Part shown: piece by piece, positions 24,501 to 37,145 of the stretch | How the letters are laid out: every line of letters begins with the position of its first letter | How positions within the stretch are numbered: the first letter of the stretch is position 1 | Assembly: GCA_009103225.1 (NCBI GenBank) | Contig: RHPI01003729.1 | Span: 1 to 64,000 of the forward strand | DNA: 64,000 nt | DNA from: Chlorokybus atmophyticus | Lineage: Eukaryota > Streptophyta > Chlorokybophyceae > Chlorokybales > Chlorokybaceae | Direction: 5' to 3' | Translations under genes and position numbers: made by a program | The notes under the pieces: model-generated | What the model was told of the DNA's origin: nothing | Seen by the model: the letters and a program-made list of their open reading frames with translations, nothing else | The model's database searches: none

Positions 24501-24925
24501 ATCGACAATTGAATCGCTTGCTAATAGCCATGGTAAACTCGCAAAATTAACCGCCTATATTTGCCCGCAGCCGGCAACTAATATGTTGCCCGTACGCCTT
24601 GTTCGCAACATTGCAATGCAAGATATGTCGTTGATGTGAACTCACAGCCAAGTAATGACCAAGTAAGCCGCGTGTAAGTACCGCCTGCATGTACACGAGG
24701 TGTCTGTCACTGCATCTGCTGCAGCCCGTCTTGATGTAATACTTACATGTTTGCAACTTGCATCTCTGATTGAAGTGTCATGTGCTGCATCAATCTGTAG
24801 ACAACGCAACAATGCACTAGTCAACAAAAAAGATTCTCTCTGAATACCTCCACCTGAACACGGTACCCCAATGCACAATGGTGTCTCAACTACAATAAAC
24901 TGCTGCTGACCCCCCATTGTACAAG
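21559..24925. other. Large intergenic region, AT-rich, no gene recognised
   Basis: This region lies between the tomosyn start and the B55 stop, both on the minus strand. 21900-22900 is AT-rich with a T run near 22460. An open minus-strand stretch at about 23030-23190 has no recognisable product. GGGCTGGCCCAAGCCC near 23360 and a close copy near 24023 are minor repeats. The notable structure is the hairpin pair at 24289-24360. Confidence 0.5.
24289..24360. repeat. Two adjacent strong hairpins, possible structured RNA
   Basis: Hairpin 1 has a perfect 16-bp stem (24289-24304 with 24312-24327) and a 7-base loop. It extends outward by five pairs (GGCAG with CTGCC) across a small internal loop. 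Hairpin 2 has a 10-bp stem (24338-24347 with 24351-24360), including one G-T pair, and a 3-base loop. No ORF explains them. They could be a small-RNA precursor, a foldback element or a boundary structure. Confidence 0.65.
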
Positions 24926-27900
24926 CTAGCTACCGTAGAACATGTACAGGCTGTTGGCAGCAGCGCACGCGATCATGTTTGCTTTGGGTAGCCAAGCCAT
25001 GTGCAAGAGCTTCGCACCGTAGTCATTGACTGTGTCTGAACCACCGGGGCTTGTTGCACCATCTGCCACCACATCGTCAGTTATGGTATACGGGTTATGT
25101 TCCAAGGCGGCACAGCACACACACACACACTTTCTGGCAGAGTGGAATTGTTGGCAACATGCAACTTCGCAACTTACTGCGTTTGGCACCACGTGCAAGG
25201 TTGCTCAAGCGGCTGCCGCTTTTGCCTGATGGAGGTACTTGCACGCGTCTGCCGAGATGAAACACTCAGAGTGAGTTTGGAACCGTACCCTCAAGTTGTA
25301 AGAACGAGATTCTGAACTTACTCTCCAAACTCACCTGAGTGGAGTCTTGCTGCACTCCAGTGTTAGGCCCTCATCTCCATTGATGGAGGTGTTGAACAGC
25401 CTGAACAGGTTGCTGCGGGATGCACAGACAACTGCTCAGTCCCAGGATTAGACCCCAAGCAACATTCGGTTCTGCCCACAGCAACTACCACACTGGACAC
25501 TACAATTGAGCCGAGCACTATACCCCTAGTAACCGTGACAATCAACCGTGCCTGACTAGAAAAGCCTCTACACCAGCTGCTACACGCATACATCGCCAGG
25601 CAAGGTCGTGGCCCCATGTGATACGTTATATTGGCGACAGAAATGTGCCATGATGCACAATTACAGCGCAACACAAGCTTGAGGTGACGAACCTGTATGA
25701 GCCAGTTGCAATCTGATCTCCTCTACTGCTGACCGCGCACTCAAACTTGTCAAAAATGGAGTCATTCTCATAAAGGTCGCACAACTTTGGTCGCAGCTGC
25801 TCGTGCACTTTGAACGTAGCCACCGGTGAGGACTCCATGTTGATGTCCCACAGCTGCATGCACCAGGAATGTTGAGCACAACCACACCATGTGCCACACC
25901 ATGATTGGCCGGCCAGATGACCTCTAAACAAAGGAAATGAGCAACACAAACTACCACTAACACCTGCGTGATACAAACACTCAACACCTCACCTTGAGGG
26001 TCATGTAGTCCCTTGAGCAGATGTAGCGGCCTCCGGCACAAAACTTGATGTCAGAGATTGACGCAATAATCTCTGAGAAAAAAGACCGACTGCCTGGCGG
26101 CTCCTGCTCTTCAAAGGACTTCGCATGCTGGTCGCAAAGTGCCTTGGCGCGCATGTCCGAAAGCCGAATGGACCCTTTTGATGACGAGTACGCAAATACG
26201 TGACAGTGCTTTGGATGGAACTCTGCTGCTGTAATAACCTGCGAGGCAATCAGACTTAGCCGTGCGCATGACAACGGCGGCAGAAATCTGTGAAACACAA
26301 TGCCTGTCTGCTCACCTCTGTCAAGTCCTCCATGTTGGCAGGCTTCATGTCAACAATGTTGAATGATTGGTCTGACACAGCCATGTGCCACAAGTTGACA
26401 CGCAGGTCATCCGCCGACATGTACGTCTCTCTGTCACTGTTGCAGGATATGGAGTTGATATGATAGGCATGTGCGTTGGCGTACACTCTCCGGCATCGAG
26501 CAGTGACAACTGTCTCCGAACTCTGCACCTGCAAAGTTGACATAGCATTAGTCACATGCTGGCGCAACCTCGCCTTTGAGCACAACCACCTTACAAAAGA
26601 AAACCCACACAAATTGACAAACCTGAGGCACATTAAGTCGAGTGATCCGTGACAAGTTGCCTGATCGTGTCCGCGTGGCAGGGCTGCCTACTGGACTAGC
26701 CGGTGTGCTAATGCTGGAATGCACGCCAGGCTGGCTCAAGTTGTAATTTGCCAAGTTTTTCACCTTCTTCTCAAACACCTGAGAGTTCAGGTGTCAGCCA
26801 CTGCGTGGCATGTGTCTGCCAGACACAGCATACCTTCCATAGCTTGATGGTTTTGTCATTGGTTGAGAGGACAAATCGCGCACCATTGGAGCTCTCACAC
26901 CACCTGATCTTGTTTATTTTTTCTTCAATTTCCAAACTCTTGAGGTAATCAAACTGTGTAGAAAAGACAACTAGTCAGTGCCACATTGCCAACAGTCAAA
27001 GTTGTCTAAGTAGACTCAGAAGGTCTCTGCATAGACAAGCTCTTAACTATGCAAGTGAACAGCAACAAGATCTGCCAACTGCTATGAATGAGGCCATGCC
27101 AGTACCTCTGGTTCGTGGCTTTGAAACTCGGTAGAGTATCGAAACTCAACACCTCGCTGAGCCGGACCACCGCGCTCTGCTGCACGCCTACCATTAACCT
27201 GCAGCAGTCGGCGCATTGAGCAAACAGCGAGGAAGCAACTTTGCACTGCTGCCACCAGGATCACTACGTTGACCGCTTACTAGTTGCGAGGAGTCCACCC
27301 GTTCAAACAACACAACTCTGCCTCCTCTATCGCCGGTGGCCAGGTGGTTACCGGACCGATCAAACTCGATGGCGCTGATGATGTCCGCTGGAGTACAGAG
27401 TATCAGTATGTGACTGCTTGCAGCAACATGTAGGCCCTGACTAGCCGTGTCAAGCTGAATATGTACTTGCAATTGGCTACTGTAGGAGTTACACGTCTTC
27501 TAGCTACTTGTCAACAATAGTTTGTGTGCTGCAAGCCATACAAACAACTGTCAAAATGAACTGTGGACACTGCTTCTCGGTTGTCCAATGCAGGCAACAA
27601 AGCACTGACCGTGCACTGCGGCAAGAATGTGAAGCCAAGTGTGCTGCGTACGGGGTGTGCTAGGCAACAAGTAAACTAGTTTTGTCAGCCATGCCTAACA
27701 CGAAATAAAGGCACACATGCGTATCAGACGTGCAGCACTGAGCCCTTACAAAGTTAGCTATATGAGCACGTGCTTGAGGCATGCAATGGCTCGCAACAAA
27801 CGCCGCAGGAGGGATTATCAGGAAATTCACGCATCTACACCAAGTGCGCACATACCGGCCCATGTGATGGACACAACAAGATAACGCACACACAGTACGG

Positions 27901-28162
27901 GACTCTATGCAGACGAGTACGATCAATTGTGGTCCGTTTGCCACTCACCCTCTTGCACCTCCTCCCCAGGAGCACGTTCGCCAAACACCTGCCCAAACTT
28001 CCACTCAAGCGGGGGCGAGGCGGTAGCAGCAGCCAGCACAGCGCCAGAGGCAGTCCCGCTGTTGGAGGTGGGCAGCAAGGTGGAGGCGGCGGCAGCGGTG
28101 GCGGCGGCGGTGGAGACGGGGCCTGCTGGAGGGGCCACCGTGCTGGCCGGACCGTTCCGCAT
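24926..28162 (-). CDS. Protein phosphatase 2A regulatory subunit B55
   Basis: Eleven exons: 28162-27949, 27387-27281, 27198-27106, 26953-26834, 26778-26623, 26528-26316, 26238-25993, 25853-25693, 25412-25335, 25248-25178, 25062-24926. They give 531 residues in consistent phase. Family signatures run through the whole protein: [27 protein letters not shown] then [90 protein letters not shown]55 folds as a seven-bladed propeller and directs PP2A to phosphoproteins. The first 50 or so residues are an Ala/Thr-rich extension. A Ser/Arg-rich insert near the C-terminus replaces the loop seen in animals. It is divergent from CCT7. Confidence 0.97.
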
Positions 28163-28879
28163 TGTGATGATGGAAGCTGTCAAGCTGTTGCAGCACTCCC
28201 ACCCCACTCTCTCTCCCCTTACCTCCACCACCACCAGCCACCTCAAACCCCTCCCATCATCCTGGTGGCACCACCATGAAGAAGGAGATCACAGCTTCCG
28301 CTGATACTCTCCCTCACACCCACAAACACACAAGCAATTCCCAGCCTAACAACCCAACCACAACTCTTCCTCTCCCTCAGCGCATCCAGCAGGTATTTTG
28401 AGCCCCGCCCGGCGCTCAACTTGCCCCTCTGCGATGCAGGGCGCAGGCGATCTCCCCCAGCAACAACGCAGATGCGCAGGCGAGGGCCGGCGACAACGGC
28501 GGCGACACCCGCAGCAATGCCGCCACCACCAAGCAGCAAGTATATATGGGGTCGGTTAGTTAAGGCAAAGGGCCCTTAAGGACACAAACCCTAAAGTCAG
28601 TTTCGTAACTTCCGTCCCGGTAGGCCTTAACCATGCCAAAAGGCCTTAACTCCAGTTTGCTGAAACAGCTTGAAACGCCAGCGTCATTATTAACGGATGC
28701 CCAGCCTCAGCTTTGTGGTACACCATGGCAATGCGCGACGCTGGTGTAACTGTTTTTCCCTCCGTGCACTCCTTATGTTTTAACGCCCTAATGCTGCAAT
28801 TCTAACCCTAAATTGTAACCGGCGCCTTCAAGCAGGCGGCGGCGGCGGCCGCGTGTGGTTGCCGGCGGCGTTGTTCACC
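28163..28879. promoter_or_regulatory. Shared upstream region of B55 (minus) and CCT7 (plus) with telo-boxes
   Basis: This 717-base region lies between two divergent start codons. AAACCCTA lies at 28586-28593, and a shorter AACCCTA at 28804-28810, 70 bases before the CCT7 start. AGGCCTTAAC occurs twice (28622-28631 and 28641-28650), near an AAGGGCCCTTAAGG palindrome-like word at about 28568. These may be transcription factor sites. Confidence 0.5.
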
Positions 28880-31800
28880 ATGGCGAGCGGCATGATGGTT
28901 TGTTTCTCTTTGCGGTGTTTGGCAACTGGTTGCAGCTGCAGATTGTACTCTGCAAATTGCTAGCGCAGCTTGTCAAGCAGCATGCGGCGTGGCATTTTGC
29001 GGAGCACTCTCTTTATGCTCCGTGCAATGCTGTTAGCTACAGAGACCCTGCTTCATTAAACGTATGTTGCTTACTTGCTTGAGAGTCGGCATAAGCTTGC
29101 TAACAAGAGAGACGTCTTGCATACTGCGCTGCACTGTGTTAGGTGGCATTCACAATTGCATGTGTCGCTGAGTTCCGTAGATGGTTCTTATGTTAGATCA
29201 GACTCGTAATGTGTGTGCACGTTGTCAGCTTTTTGATGACGCAACTGTTGCTTCTGCGACTTGTGTTGCAGCAACCTCAAATTATACTCTTGAAAGAAGG
29301 CACAGATGAGTCCCAGGGCAAGCCGCAGCTTATCAGCAACATCAACGCTTGCATGGCAGTCGTTGAGGCGGTAAGCAAGTGTGCCAATATTGGCTCGCAG
29401 ATTGGTTGGGAGGGACGATACTCTTGCATTGCAGCAAACACTGCATGCATACATGCAGTGTCTGTTGCAAGCTGTTCAGCTTAGTACTTGTGTGTATGTT
29501 GCCTTCACATCAACCGTCACAACCATGATTGATCTCCTGCATTGCTTGCTCTTGACATTTTCTGGCACATTGTAGATACGCACTACGCTTGGCCCAAGAG
29601 GCATGGACAAGCTCGTTCACGACGACAAGGGAAACACAACGATATCCAACGATGGAGCCACCATCATGAGGCTACTAGAGATTGTACACCCTGCTGCGAA
29701 GACGCTGGTGGACATCGCCAAGTCTCAAGACTCTGAGGTACATACCCATCACCCATTATGCTACACAGCATGCCTGTGCTTTGCAGCTGGTGAGCATGCA
29801 CCTTTGTATTGGTGTTGTGCAGGTTGGTGATGGCACGACAACGGTTGTGCTGCTGGCGGGTGAGCTGCTTAAAGAAAGTAAGAGCTTTGTTGAGGATGGA
29901 GTGCATCCACAAACCATCATCCGATCCTTCAGAACTGCTGCCGACTTGGTGAGTTCGCAGGACATGCAAAACAGTACGTGCGCTCGCCACATGTTCCTTT
30001 TGGTCGCTTGAGTGCTTAAATCAGAGGATGATAAGCGCTTCGTTCTCGGTTGTGATGCCACATTGGACTTCCCAACAACGTTGCGTGGCAGGCGATCGCT
30101 CATGTCAAGGAGTTGGCCACAAGTATTGAAGGCAAGGATCCTGAGGAGCGTGCCAGTTTGCTGGAGAAGTGTGCAGAGACATCACTCAGCAGCAAGCTTG
30201 TGGGCGGGGAGAAGCAGTTCTTTGGCAAGATGGTCGTGGATGCGGTCTTGAGTCTTGATGACGATGTTCCCTTGAACATGATCGGCGTCAAAAAGGTATG
30301 CAATGTATGGTCTCATGGTTGACGCAGGTGCAGGTGCTTCCCTAAGTTATCACTCGTCCAGAGTAACTTGCTGGTTTGCAATATGTGCATGTCAAAGCAC
30401 TCAACCGCAGTCAGTTATGCCATGTTGGAGTGATTGCAGTAATGCAGCGGTGCAGCGTATAGCAAAATAGTTGTGTGATTGGCATAACCAATATTTATTG
30501 CGCACACTTCAGGTCAAGGGCGGTACAATGCGAGACTCGTTCTTGGTTAAGGGCGTGGCATTCAAGAAGACCTTTTCGTATGCTGGCTTTGAACAGCAGC
30601 CAAAGTCGTTTACCGACCCCAAGATTCTGCTTCTGAATGTTGAGCTGGAGTTGAAGTCCGAGAAGGAAAACGCTGAAGTTAGGTACGCTTGCAAACTGTC
30701 ATGCGTGCACGTGCACATGTGCGTTTGTTGCTTCACACAGCACTGGGCACTATGCAATTCATATATTGTTTTGGTTGTGTACGTCTGGGTTTGCAGGTTG
30801 TCAGACCCTGCACAGTACCAGTCTATTGTGGACGCAGAGTGGAACATCATCTATGATAAGCTGGACAAGTGTGTCGCATCGGGTGCAAAGATCGTCCTGT
30901 CCCGGCTTGCCATTGGGGATCTTGCCACGCAGTATTTCGCTGATCGCGACATCTTTTGTGCCGGACGCGTCACCGAGGACGATCTTCAGCGCGTTGCAAA
31001 GGCCACAGGTGAAGACCTTGACTGCTTAAGTTTATATGTTGTACAAGTATGCCATTTGTTGGATCGCACAACGCTAACAATTACCATCACAATGCGCGTG
31101 GTCAAGTTGCCAAGAACCAATCAACCACTCCACCCCGCTAACAAAACACTTGCTTGATACGTACGCAATGCTTTGCTTGAACTCTTTTTGTACTGCAGGT
31201 GGAGCTGTACAAACAAGCGTTAACAACTTGGTACCAGAGGTGTTGGGCTTCTGCCACACGTTTGAAGAACGACAGGTTTGTGCGCTTGACTGTTTGTTCA
31301 CCTGCAAGCATGCATGCCAACATGTGCTCGGCAGGTTGGTGGGGAGAGGTACAACATCTTTGAAGGATGTGAGAACGCGAAGACCGCTACGATTGTGCTG
31401 CGAGGGGGCGCAGATCAGTTCATTGAAGAGGCTGATAGGTCGCTACACGACGCCATCATGATTGTGCGTCGCGCTGTCAAGAACTCCACCGTTGTCCCTG
31501 GCGGTGGTGCCATTGATATGGAGGTGAGCGCTCAATGGTGGATCGCACCTAACATCTTGCAACATTGATAAAGGCATGTTGTTCTCAATGTATATGTCGA
31601 CCTTCCCTCTCGCTGCATTCCAGGAGAGTTGTTCTTTTGCTCACAAAAAGGAGCACTGGAGTTGCATGCATAAATGACACTTGGTTGGCAACAGGTGAGT
31701 CGCTATCTGCGGGAGTACTCACGTGGCATCGCTGGCAAGTCACAACTGTTCATCAACGCCTACGCGCGGGCGCTGGAGGTGATCCCGAGACAGTTATGTG

Positions 31801-32123
31801 ACAACGCCGGGTTTGACGCGACGGACGTGTTGAACAAGCTGAGGCAGAAGCACGCGCTGCCGTCGGGAGAGGGCAAGAACTTCGGCGTGGATATAAACAC
31901 AGGGGGAATCGTGGACACGTTTGGGAGCTTTGTTTGGGAGCCGAGCCTGGTGAAAGTCAATGCTTTAAACGCAGCCACTGAGGCCGCGTGCTTGATACTT
32001 GCCGTAGATGAAACAGTTCGCAATCCCGCATCAGAGGCTGCAGACAGTAACGCAGCTAAGGCTATGGGTATGGGTAGGGGACGAGGCATGCCTGGGCGCG
32101 GGCGTGGCATGCGCAGGCGGTGA
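28880..32123 (+). CDS. CCT7: T-complex protein 1 subunit eta (CCT7)
   Basis: Ten exons: 28880-28897, 29272-29370, 29576-29737, 29823-29948, 30092-30295, 30513-30682, 30797-31008, 31199-31275, 31335-31523, 31695-32123. They give 561 residues. The eta-specific start [19 protein letters not shown] follows an 18-base first exon (MASGMM), which is the least certain part. Group II chaperonin signatures include [11 protein letters not shown], the ATP-binding GDGTT (residues 95-99) and [18 protein letters not shown]. The C-terminus is rich in GRGRGM repeats, as usual for this subunit. It is one of eight subunits of the cytosolic CCT ring that folds actin, tubulin and WD40 proteins. Several WD40 proteins in this window (B55, GRWD1) belong to families that include known CCT clients. 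Confidence 0.97.
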
Positions 32124-32678
32124 TGGCCGCTGTGTATAATTCTCCATGTCTCTCTTCACATGTTGGTGTGCGTGTGTTGTGCAAATGTGCCGAGGATGTC
32201 ATTTGAGAAAGCGGCCGCTGCATACTGCAATTCAAAGCGTAAGCACAGCACCACAGTACCTGGGGCTTGCTATGCATGACCAGCATGTGCGTACAATGTG
32301 GCGTATGTATGCTCATGTGCTATAAGAATTACAGTGACAAATTTGGCTGGCGTGCATGTTTGTGCTGGTTGGTCTCGCGACCTCACTTGTACAGTTGTCA
32401 GCATGCCAGCAAAGCACCAAGCTGTACTGATCGGAGGTCCTGACAAACGGTATTTAATGGTTTGCCGTCGGGAGCAGACAGGGTATGCCTATGTTGCTTT
32501 GCGACACGGCAGTCTACACACAAGCAGTTGACCCGTCATGTGTTGTACAATATGGCTTGCAATGGCCTCATACAATTGACATCTACAAAGCGAATCTTGG
32601 TGTGAGTGCATGCTACATGAATGTGACGACAAGCCCACATGGCCATGGCTGGCAAATGATAGCCAAGTGACAACTAAC
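32124..32678. other. Convergent intergenic region
   Basis: 3' regions of CCT7 (plus) and the RING-kinase-WD40 gene (minus). I see no gene or strong structure. Confidence 0.6.
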
Positions 32679-35600
32679 CTAATTCAGTTTGCTGAGATCC
32701 CAAGCTCGGACAGTGTGGTCATCAGAACCTGCGTAGAGGGTTGGACCAACAAGCAACAGGCACTTCACGCCCTTGCGATGGCCGGATAGAGTGGCAGCCA
32801 GCTGCATGTCCGGCAGCCTCCACGCCTTGATGATGGGCGCATCGGATGCGGTCAGCAGATAGGAATTGTACAGCGCCATCGCATTGATGCGTTCCACATG
32901 GGCGGTGAAGTTTGTCAAGGCTGTATACGTGGTTATCGACCAGACGTGCACAATGCCATCGCTGCCGCCACTATACAGGACGTTGTCACGTATTGCAAGT
33001 GCGGTCACTTCTTCTCTGTGTGCCAGCAAGTCGCTGACCAACAGACCAGTCTCAGTATTCCAAACCTGCATCACATTCACCATCAGTTCCAGTCACACAG
33101 TGCTACTTTAATTTTAGCAACACCATATACTCGTTTGAGCTGTGCTTGAGGCAGTGGTCTGAGATTGTACAACCAACAAGAGTCATGTGCGGCATGACAT
33201 GTGCAACCCATACACATGCTCACATACAAACTCGCACAAGCATCCCCCAGCGCGCACACACACATGTGCACACGCACAAGCCAATGTCTTTGCACATGCG
33301 TCAAGTACAACCCAGACCTTGACAACGCCATCTTCACCTCCCGATACCAGACACCGCAAGTTAGCTGCTGCCAGCGCTAGCACATTGCCCGTATGCCCTT
33401 CAAGCACGGCAACCTGTGTTTCTGTTGCCAGATCCAACATGTGCACGCATACATCGCAGGCAGCGTACAATCGGTTGCCAATAACGTCAATCCCCTGCGA
33501 TGCGCAGTTAATTGCAATACGACCATTAGTGCAACCCGCCCTCAGGTATATTATAGAAGTGCATAACAGGCCACATACCTGCACAGGTGTCTGTTTTCCG
33601 ATCATCAATTTGCACTGAACTGCTCGATCAGTAAGGTTGCGAACAACTACTTCACCCTTTTCTGCAGCGCAAAGCAACCTGTGCGCAACGGCTAAGGAGC
33701 TGACGCTGCCGTTCTCCGCTGGGATTGTGGCAATAAGGCGATGCTCAGGACAAGTACGCACCTGCGCATATTGTGCAACCAGCTTAGAATAGCTAATTGT
33801 TTTGGAGTAGCATCAGATACAATTTAAGTGAGACGCACCTTGATGGTGCCATCTGTGGACCCGCTGTACAGGCAGCCCTCGGCGTATGCGAGGCATGTGA
33901 CTGGAGCGCGATGGCCAATCAGTTGAACGGCTGAAGGACAATCTTGCATGAACTGCAAGGGCAAGCGTTGTTGTAGTGACACAACACCACACCTCCTGCA
34001 GCACACAAACACCGGGCATACCTGTGGGACGTACAGGCTTTTAGCAACGTGCTGTCTCATGGCCTGATCCGCAGAATAGTGCCGTGCGAGGTGGACATCG
34101 TGGACGCCTGGACGTGTATCCGCCGGAAGCGATATGCCAGTTTCCAATGGGTGCGGGTTGGTTGTTGACTCAGTTCTTGTTGATGCTGGCATGCGCTGGG
34201 ACTGAAGGCAGGTGTATATATCGTGAAACGTGGGGCGAGCAATGGGATGGATCTTAAAACACCATGACAGGAGCTGCCGGGCTATGGGTGGAAGAATTTG
34301 TGGTAGCTGAGGGTGTTTGGACAGGACAAAAACCTGCATGAACATCAAGCAGCGTTGAAGAATGAGGCGTTGCTTTGCGCATGCAAACATGCGTTACATA
34401 CCTGACGGCGAATGTCCTCTGCTTCAAGGTCATGCCAGGTAGGCTTGCCTGTGCTCATCTCAAGCAGAAGACAACCAAAAGCCCACACATCGGCCATTTG
34501 GTTCCCTTGAAAACCTGCTGTCCACGCTTCTGGTGCAATGTAATGCGGGGATATGGGCACTACGCGCTTGCTAAGCTTTTCCACAATGGAGGCAACGATG
34601 CCGTACTCCGACAACAGCACGTTGTCAAACTCATCCAACTGACATAACCACATGCAAAGCACAAGATCGTCAAGCTGACTCATTGCATGTGGATTCCGCA
34701 GAACAGCATCGCACCCAACAATGCGGTTTAACTCACCTTGAAGTTGTGAGGGTCCATGTGACGCATGGCCACTCCCTCTCCATGAATCTCTATCATCGCC
34801 TTGCATATGTCTAGCGCATACTTCTGAACCTGTGCATAGAGAGCTTCTGAACACAAAGTGATCTTTACCACTTACTCCAAGCTGTGAAAGCCACGTCACA
34901 ACTTAACATGCAAGCTTGCACACATACACAGCAGTTGCTCTTATGTTACTACCGCAGTACCTGATCCCATGAAAGGCCGGAAGGAGATATCTGGGCGGCA
35001 ATATCTTGCTTGTACCGCTTGGTCACAAGGTACAGCTGTCCATTTAGCTTCTTGCATGCTCCATACACCTTAACCATGTGGTTGCATCTAGCCGACAGCT
35101 GCTGCAAGCCTTTGAAAGCACTCTTGACATTGCGTTCATCCCAACCACCTGATTGCGCAAGAAGCTTCCAACATTGATCGTATAGCACAAGATGATGCAT
35201 GCCTTGAGACAGATAATGAAGTTGCCTACCTGGTAACTCGATGAATCTTGCCATAGCGTCACGCACTGCAGTGCCGTCATGGAACCTAGCCTCCATGAGG
35301 TCACCAATGAGGTCGTGCTGCAGCGCTCCGCCCAGAACCACATCTTCCGGGTCCAGCCACCAGTCTGCATCACCAGCAGAAGTTGTCGGCACCTGCCAGT
35401 AAAATTAGGTATAAAGTCCAATGGTATGCACACTACCACCGTGCGCATTAAGTAGTATGTACACATAATGATTGGCTCGGCACACGAGCTGGCCACAGCA
35501 TAGACATACCAAACATTTCGCACCCAAAGTCCATTGCAAGCACTGATCGCCATTGCAATGGGAGAAAAGGCATGCTAATACGCGTTGTAGCATGGCTACA

Positions 35601-36021
35601 AAGCACTTAGGGATGGGTGGTTGCTCTCCCCTTCCCCCTAGGCGCACCGCATGTTCACACCCACACAAAGCAATTGTGCACATACAACGCTCGTCATGAA
35701 ATTCAATTGCATACATGTACAGCACAGGGCTGTATGTTTGAGGAAACGATGTACCTCATCATTGGCCTTCAATGAGACTCTTTCCAGCATGCGCAGCAGC
35801 GCGAAGTTTTTAGGGAGCATGCTAATGCCATCCGCAGGCGCACGGGTAGCACGCTTGCACTCCGGACAGCGCAGGTACAGTGTGTTCTGTACGAGACGCA
35901 CACAGCACTTCTGGCAGAAAGTGTGCCCGCACAGCAGCAGTCGGGGGATGAACTCAACGTCATCGTACGTCTCCGCGCATATGTTACAAAGAAAGGCGTC
36001 CTCATCTTGATTTGTCGCCAT
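32679..36021 (-). CDS. RING finger - divergent protein kinase - WD40 protein, probable E3 ubiquitin ligase
   Basis: Nine exons: 36021-35755, 35392-34961, 34829-34737, 34638-34402, 34333-34022, 33952-33839, 33761-33579, 33494-33318, 33065-32679. They give 733 residues. A C3HC4 RING lies at about residues 12-58 (CNIC, CGHTFCQKC, CPEC). A protein-kinase-like domain follows (about 130-415), with an APEAW motif and VWAFGCLLLEM. HRD is replaced by HMD (257-259) and DFG by EYG (275-277), and no clear glycine loop or VAIK lysine is seen, so it may be a pseudokinase. From about 448 there are six or more WD40 repeats (LIGHRAPVTCLAY, LEGHTGNVLALAA, LSGHRKGVKCLLL). Plants have proteins of the same order. 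The segment of exon 2 at about 35155-35235 could itself be an 81-base intron. Confidence 0.88.
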
Positions 36022-37145
36022 CCGCTACCCGCATGCAGCTCGTGCTTCACTGTCGGGGGTGTACTAACACCATTGTATTGGCGAAAGATAATGTGGCCAT
36101 CGGATGCAGTGCTGCATATTGATATTCCCCGTTGAACTCTAAAACCGCGCGCTACAAACTGCAGATGAGAAAGCAACCAGTGCATTAGAGCAATGAGGCT
36201 GCTTATGAGCTGTGTGGCTGGGGTCATTGGCATATTCTGCATTCGAGTACAGTGAGAGACCATTGTTTGCTACAACAGCAACTATTACCTGTGCATTGTA
36301 CTGCTGGATGGCTAAGGCTGCAACAGTACTTTGACCACAAAGCGGCACTTGGCAAGTTCGGCGTCTGTATTGAAGTCGCAACCATCAACTGTCGTATACT
36401 GCGTGCTGCATATCAGCAGTGCTTGCTCGCACGTTTCTGCCGTGTTCAAGGCCAGTCGCAAGCGATTATTGTCTCTTGCGACGTAATGTGTTGCCCTGAA
36501 ACCCCCGCCAACTGGCGCTGCAGGACGGTAACGACCGACCTGTGGTGTTGACAGAGTGTTGAAACAATCAACGACAATATCAAGGAAACGAACGCTAATG
36601 CTAGTTGTGCCAGAACTGCGGGCAACAGCACAAGACAAGCATTACAAACTATGCTTGTGGTGGCACTATCGCTACGGTGCTGGTGACTGCTTACAGCAGC
36701 ACTTGCGCACAGACCTGCGTGGCTTCCAACCAGACCAGCTGCGCAAAATGCTGCGTCCCCACAGACTAGCCTATAGCAGAAGGCGCCCCACCGAAGCGCT
36801 ACCAGCAGTCGGAGGAATCAGTCCTACGATCCCCACAAGCTTGACGACCACACCGACGACGCCGTCACCTCCGCCAACACCGCCAGGCAAAACGACAAGC
36901 TTGCGTACATATATCGGTCTGGACCAGAGCGGCGCCCGCCCGCGCCAGTCGGCACAGCTCTGCAGTGCGCGTTTCCGTAGCGGCGCACTCCGCTACGGAA
37001 GAGCACGCGAGCGGGCATTTTGTCTGTGCGGCGGCGTAGCACTGCACGCAGGCGGCGGCGACGTTGCTGGCGTCGGCGACGGGGTAGGTGGTAGGCGGTT
37101 GTACGTGAGGTTGCAGGTAGCAGCTCGAGAGGATAGCAGCTAGTC
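36022..37145. promoter_or_regulatory. Shared upstream region of the RING-kinase gene (minus) and GRWD1 (plus)
   Basis: This 1124-base region separates two divergent start codons. It contains a perfect 10-bp hairpin at 36973-37000. Open frames occur on both strands (36556-37143 plus, 36312-36638 minus), but neither has a recognisable product. Confidence 0.45.
36973..37000. repeat. Perfect 10-bp hairpin upstream of GRWD1
   Basis: TTCCGTAGCG (36973-36982), an 8-base loop, then its exact reverse complement (36991-37000). It lies 145 bases before the GRWD1 start, so it may be in the promoter or the 5' untranslated region. Confidence 0.7.

Noticed and set aside
25063-25150. Longer last exon of B55 including a GT repeat
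   Set aside because: The open frame extends upstream, but only the acceptor at 25063 fits the phase of the previous exon.
36312-36638. 108-residue minus-strand ORF upstream of the RING-kinase gene
   Set aside because: It is preceded by a plausible acceptor and is not obviously repetitive, but it matches no family and does not join the RING exon in frame. Kept only as a note.
36556-37143. 195-residue plus-strand ORF ending just before GRWD1
   Set aside because: Its composition follows the GC-rich upstream sequence, it has no recognisable domain, and it overlaps the likely promoter and 5' leader.
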